A DNA stretch of 64,000 nucleotides. Origin: Pseudomonas sp. SJZ079 (GTDB lineage: Bacteria; Pseudomonadota; Gammaproteobacteria; Pseudomonadales; Pseudomonadaceae). Made by a program: the position numbers and the translations under genes. The notes under the pieces were generated by a model. The model made no database searches. It was not told where the DNA came from and worked only from the letters and a program-made list of their open reading frames with translations. Of this stretch, positions 58,021-64,000 are shown piece after piece; position 1 is the stretch's first letter, and each line of letters opens with the position of its first letter. The DNA lies in contig NZ_VIUH01000001.1 of the NCBI RefSeq assembly GCF_007993865.1, forward strand, positions 1 through 64,000. The letters are read 5' to 3'.

Positions 58021-58115
58021 TTTTTTCCTCATAAACGGGGCGACCGCAAGAACTGAGTGCAACACATGACCTTTCCGCTCAGGCTCCGACCTGATTATTT
58101 GTTGCATGTCGACTC

Positions 58116-58790
58116 CTACGCATTGATCTGGCGACTCCCCTGGCTTGGCAAACCCATTTCACGGGAAACTTTTCTGATCGTTGGTTCTGGGTAGCGCTCA
58201 CAAGCATTCGCCAGGATTGCCTGAGCGTAATGGTTATTCCCATGCACGATGGAATAGCGTTGCGCCGTTATATAGGCAGCCTCGCGTAAATCTTTAAATA
58301 CATCTGGCTTGGCAAGCCCCTGCAAAACACGTTCGGCTATTTCCTCCTGTTTGAAAAAGTCCACCAGCATGCCGTTCTCCTTGTCACGAATAACTTCGCG
58401 CACCGGCGCCGTATCCGAACCGACAATCAGACAACCACAGGCCATGGCCTCCAATAGCGACCAGGACAACACGAAGGGATAAGTCAGGTAGACATGCACC
58501 GCAGAAACCTGCAGCACTTTTTTATAGGTGACGTAGGGCACCTTGCCTAAGAAGTGCACACGATTTAGATCAACAGGATTCTCCGCCAGAAACTTGCTGC
58601 GCCAGTTGGATTCGTCCTTGGGCTTGCTACCGTAACTGACGTCATCGCCGCCGACGATCACCACCTGGCAGGTCGGATGTTGTTTGAGAATAAGCGGCAA
58701 GGCGCGCATAAAACTATGGAAGCCCCGATACGGTTCCAGGTTGCGTGCCACATAGGTCACCACCGGGTCACCCGCCTTGAGGATTTGCCC
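58116..58790 (-). pseudogene. 5'-deleted second copy of the glycosyltransferase gene
   Basis: From about 58790 the reading frame encodes QILKAGDPVVTYVARNLEPY and continues to a stop at 58116. It matches residues from about 205 to the end of the intact glycosyltransferase at 60190-61473. Identity is very high for the first 130 residues (VHVYLTYPFVLSWSLLEAM in both) and falls in the last 60. The N-terminal half is absent and the sequence beyond the junction belongs to another gene. It should lack the acceptor-binding domain and be inactive. Confidence 0.88.
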
Positions 58791-59239
58791 AGTGATGAAA
58801 AAAGCATCTGCCCTGCAATTGAAGCGTCGCTATTTGCCAACTGATTCAGAGTTGGCAGAATACCAGCGTGTCCCAGAATATCTGTGAAAACAACCTGCTC
58901 AGCGATCGCATCGGACACCGCCTGCATTTTGTTTATAACATCACCCATGGAGCTGCTGCCAGAACGAAGCTCAAATTGTCTTGCCGGGTACTCACGAATA
59001 AATGCTGAGAAAGCACCTTCCCCCTTATTAACCAGCACGGCACCATCAAACCATAACATCGCTGCTTCAGTTTCTTTTATGTCGCCACTCGCCACCGAGC
59101 CACGTTCAAGCGCCATCTTCAGAATCGAGGAAACCTTCTCATAGAGCCTCCACCACGGCACTTCACTGCCATCCGCCACAATAGAATCATAAACCAGCTT
59201 AATTTGATCCTGCTCTTCCTTTGAGAAAATATAAGACAT
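58757..59239 (-). CDS. Truncated orphan: probable N-terminus of a displaced RTX cargo
   Basis: The frame of 160 residues starts at ATG 59239 with a GGAG site 7 bases upstream, overlapping the end of the preceding exported-protein gene. At about 58790 it runs into glycosyltransferase DNA in the wrong frame, so its last ten or so residues (SSRRVTRW) are junction-derived. The start (FSKEEQDQIKLVYDSI, then WWRLYEKVSSILKMALE) has the same layout as the RTX N-terminus (ITQQERDYLRNFLD, then YYMALYNMTGVTQALEQ). That similarity is weak and judged by eye. No signal peptide is present. Confidence 0.6.
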   Translation of the reverse strand: MSYIFSKEEQDQIKLVYDSIVADGSEVPWWRLYEKVSSILKMALERGSVASGDIKETEAAMLWFDGAVLVNKGEGAFSAFIREYPARQFELRSGSSSMGDVINKMQAVSDAIAEQVVFTDILGHAGILPTLNQLANSDASIAGQMLFSSLGKSSRRVTRW

Positions 59240-59240
59240 A

Positions 59241-60074
59241 TCATTGCTCCATTATGATACTGATTGAATTATTAAGCTGCACAAAGAACGCTCGCCAGTC
59301 TTTCAGTGCCGCCTCATTAAATTTTGCGGTCACCACCCAGCCATTGCCTTGATCCAAAACCAAAAAGCAAAAATTTTTAGAGCACGCAAAAATTGGCGGG
59401 TTGCCGAGTCTTGTGCGATATTTATTGAGGTCTTTTGGAGCCCACCAACTACCATAGTGGTGCCCGGGCTCTTCATATAAATCCAAGCCCTCATACTTAC
59501 CCTGCAACTCCCCTCGATGCTTAACCAACATCGGGGCACCCAGCCTTGCTCTTTCAAAAGCTTCTTTATACTGAGCCACATACGGCGTCCTACCTTCCAA
59601 ATCCACATTAACGGGGAATGGAAATTTATAAGAAACATTCCCTTCCATTCTGACCTGTTCAACATCTCGCCCACGCAAGTAGTAGCTATACACGACCTGC
59701 ACACCCCTTGGATCACTGCCTGGAATACGTCCTCGTGCACAATTACTCAGCCCTAGCGGCACAAACCCAGGCAAACAGTAATGCAAGGCAAAACTACTGC
59801 CATCCATTGCAGCATAAACTGGTAAATATTTAGAATCATGCTTATAGTTAGGATCCCCTAAGACCGGGATACCTTCTTTTCTAAGCTCACTAGTCTCCCC
59901 ATCAAATTTTGTTTCGGCTACTGCGTTAGGCATCTGCCACAACATAATGAACACAACAAAACAAGCAAACGCAGATTGTGCTAACTTACTTAACAATCCA
60001 TTACCCGAAAATGCCATTTGCCGTACAAGATACACGCCACGAATGCTTTTAAGTTTCACCGCTGCCATCTCCAA
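59241..60074 (-). CDS. Sec-exported protein of unknown function, possible immunity protein of the displaced cassette
   Basis: This protein of up to 277 residues has a hydrophobic signal (KLAQSAFACFVVFIMLWQMP, cut after AVA before ETKFDG). The mature part includes CLPGFVPLGLSNCARGRIPG and ends with a Cys pair (FACSKNFCFLVLD) and an amphipathic helix (LKDWRAFFVQLNNSISI), the same end layout as the exported protein next to the RTX gene, although overall sequence differs. The TTG at 60074 has an AGGGAG site 8 bases away; ATG 60068 is the alternative. Its stop is one base before the orphan start, implying coupling. It is AT-rich compared with the flanking genes. No family is recognised. Confidence 0.7.
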   Translation of the reverse strand: MEMAAVKLKSIRGVYLVRQMAFSGNGLLSKLAQSAFACFVVFIMLWQMPNAVAETKFDGETSELRKEGIPVLGDPNYKHDSKYLPVYAAMDGSSFALHYCLPGFVPLGLSNCARGRIPGSDPRGVQVVYSYYLRGRDVEQVRMEGNVSYKFPFPVNVDLEGRTPYVAQYKEAFERARLGAPMLVKHRGELQGKYEGLDLYEEPGHHYGSWWAPKDLNKYRTRLGNPPIFACSKNFCFLVLDQGNGWVVTAKFNEAALKDWRAFFVQLNNSISIIMEQ

Positions 60075-60189
60075 AAATTAGTCTCCCTGTGAATTCCATA
60101 TATTCATCGGCCACTCCACTTGGCCGCCGCCGCGTAAGCCAAGCGATCACCGAATCATTGCCAATGAGGTGCCACACTTATCTCAGCAC

Positions 60190-61473
60190 CTATGCATTGA
60201 CCTGGCTTGTCTGAATAGGTAGTCCCGTGCCGCTGGCTAATCGATTGAGCGTCCGCCTTGACGAGCACTCACCCGCACTCGCCAAAGTGACCTGTGCCAA
60301 GTGGTTATTCCCATGCTCAATGGAATAACGTTGCGCCGTCACATAGGCAGCCTGGCGCAATTCACTAAAAGCCTCCTGCTTGACAAGCCCTTGCAGAACT
60401 CGCCCGGCGATTTCGTCCGTATTGTAGAAGTCCACCAGCATGCCGTTTTCCTTATCACGAATAACCTCCCGCACCGGTGCAGTATCCGAGCCCACAATCA
60501 AGCAGCCGCTGCCCATGGCCTCCAGCAGCGACCAGGACAAGACAAAGGGATAGGTCAGATAGACATGCACCGCCGAGACTTGCAGAACCTTCTTGTAAGT
60601 TTCATAGGGCACCTTGCCAAGAAAGTGCACCCGGTTTGTATCAACAGGATTTTCCGCCAGCAGCTTGATCCGCCAGTTGGGTGCGTCCTTGGGTTTGCTG
60701 CCGTAGCTGACACCGTCGCCACCGACTATCACCACCTGGCAAGTCGGGTGCTCTTTAAGGATTGTCGGCAGCGTGCGCATGAAGCTGTGAAAACCCCGGT
60801 ACGGCTCCAGGTTGCGCGCCACGTAAGTGATGATCGGCTCACCGGCCTTGAGCACCTTTCCATTAGGCAACTGCAACGTCGCCTCGGCGTCTGGCCCCAG
60901 GTTAACGGTGTCGATACCTTCGTGAATCACCTGGATTTTGTCCCGGTAGGCCGCCGGATGCAGGCTGTGCTGCCAGTGGGTCGGGGTAATGGCCTGGTCG
61001 CAATTTTCCAGGTTGAGCAGGTGCAAGGCATTGCGGCTGCGGATGCTGGCGGCGCCGTTGATCTCCAGGGGGAACTCCGGGTCGAAGCCGGCGTCGGCGC
61101 CCTGGGTCTGGTAGTAGTACTCGCAAAAATGAATCAGCTTGGCTCGGGGGAAGGCGTCCTTGGTATAGAGGGTTTCGCCCCAGCCGGGGTGAGCGACTAT
61201 CACGTCTGGACGGTAGCCTTTGGCCTTGAGGTCGAGTAGCAGGCGCAGTACCTGCTGGCCGTGCAGTACGCCATCCTCGAAGCTGCGTGCATAGGGGTGG
61301 GTGTGTTGGCTGGCGCTGCGATGCGGTTTGTAGCGCAGCAGGCGAATGCCCGGCAACCCAGGTGCCTGTTCGCGGCCGATGGCCAATACCTGCACGCCCG
61401 GCTGTTGGGCCAGGTGCGCGGCGATATGGCGAAACTGACCGGGGAAGTTCTGGTGGATAAACAGCACCTTCAT
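60190..61473 (-). CDS. Glycosyltransferase, family 4 type, in the type I secretion operon
   Basis: This 427-residue protein has a GT-B fold: N-terminal acceptor domain (MKVLFIHQNFPGQFRHIAAH, then VIVAHPGWGETLY) and C-terminal nucleotide-sugar domain (YVARNLEPYRGFHSFMRTLP, LSWSLLEAMGSGCLIVGSDT, APVREVIRDKENGMLVDF). It starts at ATG 61473 with GGGAG 8 bases upstream. It lies between the HlyD adaptor and the cargo genes, so glycosylation of the RTX protein or of the producing cell's surface is a reasonable but unproven idea. A partial second copy lies 1.4 kb downstream. Confidence 0.9.
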   Translation of the reverse strand: MKVLFIHQNFPGQFRHIAAHLAQQPGVQVLAIGREQAPGLPGIRLLRYKPHRSASQHTHPYARSFEDGVLHGQQVLRLLLDLKAKGYRPDVIVAHPGWGETLYTKDAFPRAKLIHFCEYYYQTQGADAGFDPEFPLEINGAASIRSRNALHLLNLENCDQAITPTHWQHSLHPAAYRDKIQVIHEGIDTVNLGPDAEATLQLPNGKVLKAGEPIITYVARNLEPYRGFHSFMRTLPTILKEHPTCQVVIVGGDGVSYGSKPKDAPNWRIKLLAENPVDTNRVHFLGKVPYETYKKVLQVSAVHVYLTYPFVLSWSLLEAMGSGCLIVGSDTAPVREVIRDKENGMLVDFYNTDEIAGRVLQGLVKQEAFSELRQAAYVTAQRYSIEHGNNHLAQVTLASAGECSSRRTLNRLASGTGLPIQTSQVNA

Positions 61474-61514
61474 ACCGCTGCTCCCTGCGTTTACTTATTC
61501 GGCTCTATGCCTGT

Positions 61515-61577
61515 GCTGGGTTACGCCTTCGGCTAACCCCACAGCATGGGTATCGCTGCGCTCAACCCATCCTACGA
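61515..61577. repeat. Palindromic repeat related to the 12.7 kb element
   Basis: CTGGGTTACGCCTTCGGCTA begins a hairpin-forming unit ending in CCCCACAG, followed by a second unit, ATGGGTATCGCTGCG ... CAACCCAT, and then CCTACGA. The words GGGTTACGCC and CCTACGA match the repeat at 12656-12787. It fills the 112 bases between hlyD and the glycosyltransferase gene. Confidence 0.65.
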
Positions 61578-61585
61578 TTTGGTGC

Positions 61586-63001
61586 TCAGCGCTCGCTTAA
61601 ACTTTCTGCGGTGTACTGCTTGAGCGGGCTTAGGAAGTAGTCGATCACCTTGCGCTTGTCGGTCTTCACTTCCGCCCTGACAGCCATGCCCGGTGACAGG
61701 GCGATCCTGTTGTCGCCCACCTGAATCGTGTTCTGTTTGAGTTGGATGCGCGCGCTATAGACCAGGCCCAGGCGTTCGTCTTCGATGGCGTCGTTGGAGA
61801 TGCTGACCACCGTGCCTTCGACTACGCCGTATTTGGTGAAGGTGAAGGTCTCGACCTTGATCTCGACTTCCTGGCCTGGCCGCACAAAGCCGATGTCCTT
61901 GTTCTCCAGCATCGCCTCCACTTCCACTGGCTGGTCGCTGGGCACTATGACCATCAGCGGTTGCGCCTCGGTGACCACGCCGCCGTTGGTGTGGATCGCC
62001 AGCTGTTGCACGGTGCCGTCCACCGGGGCGGTGAGGCGCATCAGGCGGTCGCGTTGCTCGGCCTTTTTCAGTTCCTGGGTCAGGGCGGCGGCGCGTTGTT
62101 GGGATTCGTGCTGCAGGTCGAGCATGGCCCGACGAGTCTGGGCGAGCACGCTGCGCTGCTGGCTCTCGGCGGCTTTCTTAGCGGCGCTGAGTTCGCGTAC
62201 CCGCGACTGCTGGATGGCCAGTTCGCGCTCCTGGTCGAGCAGCGTCTGCTGCTTTTCCAGGTAGGCGTGTTTGGCGACGAACTGCTTGTCCAGCAGGCGC
62301 TTGTAGTCGGCGGCCAGTTCGCGGGTGATCGGCAGGCTTTGCTGCAGAGAGGCGACGCTGCTTTGCGCTGATTGGATTTCCGCGCTGCGCTGCTCGATTG
62401 CAGCCTGTCCCTGGTCGAGGGCGCTGCGCAGCTCCAGGTACTGGCCTTGCAGCCAGCGCTGGGCGGCCAGTTGCTGTTCGGCGCGGGCCTGGGGGATGAG
62501 CGCGGCCAGGCTGGTGGGTTCGTTGTTGTGTTGAATGGCGTCGAGCAACGCGGTGGCGCGGGCGCTGTCGACTTGGGCGGCGAGCAGGTCGCTGCTGAGT
62601 CGATCGACATCGGCACCGGTGATCTGCCCGTCCAGCTCCACCAACAGTTCGCCAGCCTTGACCTGCTGGCCGTCGTAGACGTGGATGGCCTTAACCACCG
62701 CCACGTCGCTGGGCTGGATGATCTTGCTCTTGCCGCTGGGCACTATCTTGCCGCTGGCGGTGGCGACCACGTCGATCTCGCCGACGCAGGCCCAGAGCAA
62801 CGCCAGGGCGGCAAAGGCCATGATGCTCCATTGGATGGTGCGCGGCGCTGGGTGCACCGGCTTGTCCTGCAGGGCCAGGGCGGCCGGCAGAAACTGCACC
62901 TCGTGGCGCAATCGTGCGGGTGCGTCCATGGCCTGGCGATTGCGCCAAGCATGGCGCCAAGCCTGGCGGTAGCGGTTGAGCAGCTCACGCTTGGCACTCA
63001 T
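61586..63001 (-). CDS. hlyD: HlyD family type I secretion periplasmic adaptor
   Basis: This 471-residue membrane-fusion protein has one membrane helix ([20 protein letters not shown], residues about 57-76), a lipoyl/barrel domain ([20 protein letters not shown]), long coiled-coil hairpin (about 150-330) and the conserved end ([19 protein letters not shown]). It bridges the ABC exporter and an outer-membrane TolC-type channel, which is not encoded in the window. Its start overlaps the exporter stop in an ATGA, so the two are coupled. Confidence 0.95.
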   Translation of the reverse strand: MSAKRELLNRYRQAWRHAWRNRQAMDAPARLRHEVQFLPAALALQDKPVHPAPRTIQWSIMAFAALALLWACVGEIDVVATASGKIVPSGKSKIIQPSDVAVVKAIHVYDGQQVKAGELLVELDGQITGADVDRLSSDLLAAQVDSARATALLDAIQHNNEPTSLAALIPQARAEQQLAAQRWLQGQYLELRSALDQGQAAIEQRSAEIQSAQSSVASLQQSLPITRELAADYKRLLDKQFVAKHAYLEKQQTLLDQERELAIQQSRVRELSAAKKAAESQQRSVLAQTRRAMLDLQHESQQRAAALTQELKKAEQRDRLMRLTAPVDGTVQQLAIHTNGGVVTEAQPLMVIVPSDQPVEVEAMLENKDIGFVRPGQEVEIKVETFTFTKYGVVEGTVVSISNDAIEDERLGLVYSARIQLKQNTIQVGDNRIALSPGMAVRAEVKTDKRKVIDYFLSPLKQYTAESLSER

Positions 63002-64000
63002 GCGGCACCGCCTTGCTGCAGACGGTGCAGGCGCGAATAGTGGCCGGCCTGATGCTCCAGTAGCTCGGCGTGGCTGCCCTGCTCGACTATCTGCCCGCGG
63101 TCCATCACCAGGATACGGTTGGCGTCGCGCACTGCGCTCAGACGGTGAGCGATGATGATCACCGTGCGGCCCTTACAGATGCTTTGCATGTTCTGCTGGA
63201 TGATGCGCTCGGACTCGTAGTCCAGGGCGCTGGTGGCTTCGTCGAAGATCAGGATGCGCGGGTTGCCGATCAGCGCGCGGGCGATGGCGATGCGCTGGCG
63301 TTGGCCGCCGGACAGCGAGGCGCCATGCTCGCCGACCACGGTGTCGTAGCCTTCCGGCAGTTCGAGGATAAAGTCATGGGCGCCGGCCAGCTTGGCCACC
63401 TGAATCACCCGCTCGATGGGCGTGCCGGGGTCGGTCAGGGCGATGTTTTCGCGAATGCTGCGGGCGAACAGCATGTTGTCCTGCAGCACCACGCCGATCT
63501 GCCGGCGCAGGGAGGAGACATCGGCTAGGGCCAGGTCCATGCCATCGACCAGCACGCGGCCGCGCTCGGGGGTGTAGAGGCGCTGCAGCAGCCGGGTCAA
63601 GGTGCTTTTGCCGGAACCGGAGCGGCCGACCACGCCGATCACCTCGCCGGCCTGGATGCTCAGGCTGATGCCGCGCAATACTTCGGAGCCATCCGGGCGA
63701 TAGCGGAACTGCACTTGATCGAATTCGATGGTGCCCTTGAGCGGCGGCAGCGCACTGCGCGAGTCCTGGGACAGTTCGGTGCGGCTGTTGAGGATGTCGC
63801 CCAGGCGTTGCACCGACACCCCGGTCTGCTGGAAGTTGGTCCACAGCTGGGCCAGGCGCATGATCGGCTGCGACACCCGGCCGGCGAGCATATTGAAGGC
63901 GATCAGCTGACCGACCGAGAGGTCGCCGTCGATCACCAGCCGCGCGCCCAGCCAGAGGGTGGCGACGGTGACCAGCTTGCCGATCAGGCCGACGCTTTCG
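62998..64000 (-). CDS. hlyB: HlyB-type ABC exporter, ATPase end (5' end outside window)
   Basis: About 334 C-terminal residues are present. The last transmembrane part ([20 protein letters not shown]) leads into the nucleotide-binding domain with Walker [18 protein letters not shown]-loop [12 protein letters not shown], signature [17 protein letters not shown], Walker [13 protein letters not shown] and H-loop [10 protein letters not shown]. The form is that of RTX toxin exporters (HlyB/LapB class). It energises export of the RTX cargo with the adjacent HlyD protein. The start codon and any peptidase-like domain are outside the window. Confidence 0.95.
   Translation of the reverse strand, partial: ESVGLIGKLVTVATLWLGARLVIDGDLSVGQLIAFNMLAGRVSQPIMRLAQLWTNFQQTGVSVQRLGDILNSRTELSQDSRSALPPLKGTIEFDQVQFRYRPDGSEVLRGISLSIQAGEVIGVVGRSGSGKSTLTRLLQRLYTPERGRVLVDGMDLALADVSSLRRQIGVVLQDNMLFARSIRENIALTDPGTPIERVIQVAKLAGAHDFILELPEGYDTVVGEHGASLSGGQRQRIAIARALIGNPRILIFDEATSALDYESERIIQQNMQSICKGRTVIIIAHRLSAVRDANRILVMDRGQIVEQGSHAELLEHQAGHYSRLHRLQQGGAA

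Overview
The window is GC-rich, densely coded bacterial DNA. Gene content and order point to a Pseudomonas chromosome: dgt, yggL, dacB, rlmKL, rmf, pyrD, a 1620-residue NAD-dependent glutamate dehydrogenase, and a moxR-bat operon. I saw no rRNA, tRNA, CRISPR array or complete mobile element.

Layout. (1) 1-9473, minus strand: most of a giant secreted protein, cut by the left window edge. It has two animal-type haem peroxidase domains, RTX-type calcium-binding repeats and Ig-like segments, and resembles the two-domain PepA peroxidase of P. putida. A 1.1 kb AT-rich intergenic region follows. (2) 10.5-24.6 kb: housekeeping backbone with a DoxX protein, dGTPase-like protein, FUSC membrane protein, HD-GYP sensor, YggL, PBP4 (dacB), RlmKL, Rmf, PyrD, a DUF2835 protein and one unrecognised protein. 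(3) 24.7-25.7 kb: a divergent XRE repressor/excisionase-like pair plus a small coupled gene, possibly a prophage immunity-region relic. (4) 25.9-30.8 kb: gdhB. (5) 31.1-41.9 kb: an apparently inserted nutrient-uptake block (TRAP transporter, LysR regulator, OprD porin, chemoreceptor, and the 5-oxoprolinase genes pxpABC). A decayed copy of the moxR promoter and 5' end lies on its far side, beside gdhB, like an insertion scar. (6) 42.0-48.8 kb: a tightly overlapping moxR-DUF58-DUF4381-batA-batB/TPR-batD operon. (7) 49.0-64.0 kb, all minus strand: a type I secretion locus. In transcription order it has an HlyB-type ABC exporter (cut by the right edge), an HlyD-type adaptor, a glycosyltransferase, a Sec-exported protein, a truncated orphan, a 5'-deleted second glycosyltransferase, a second Sec-exported protein and a 2704-residue RTX protein.

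The most interesting region is the last. The order glycosyltransferase - exported protein - (RTX N-terminus) occurs twice, and the upstream copy is fused by a deletion-like junction to the middle of the second glycosyltransferase. This is what displacement of one cargo/immunity cassette by another would leave if the cargo had a variable N-terminus and a constant RTX C-terminus, the mirror image of Rhs/CDI orphan cassettes. That reading is inference. The duplicated glycosyltransferase sequence and the junction are visible in the sequence.
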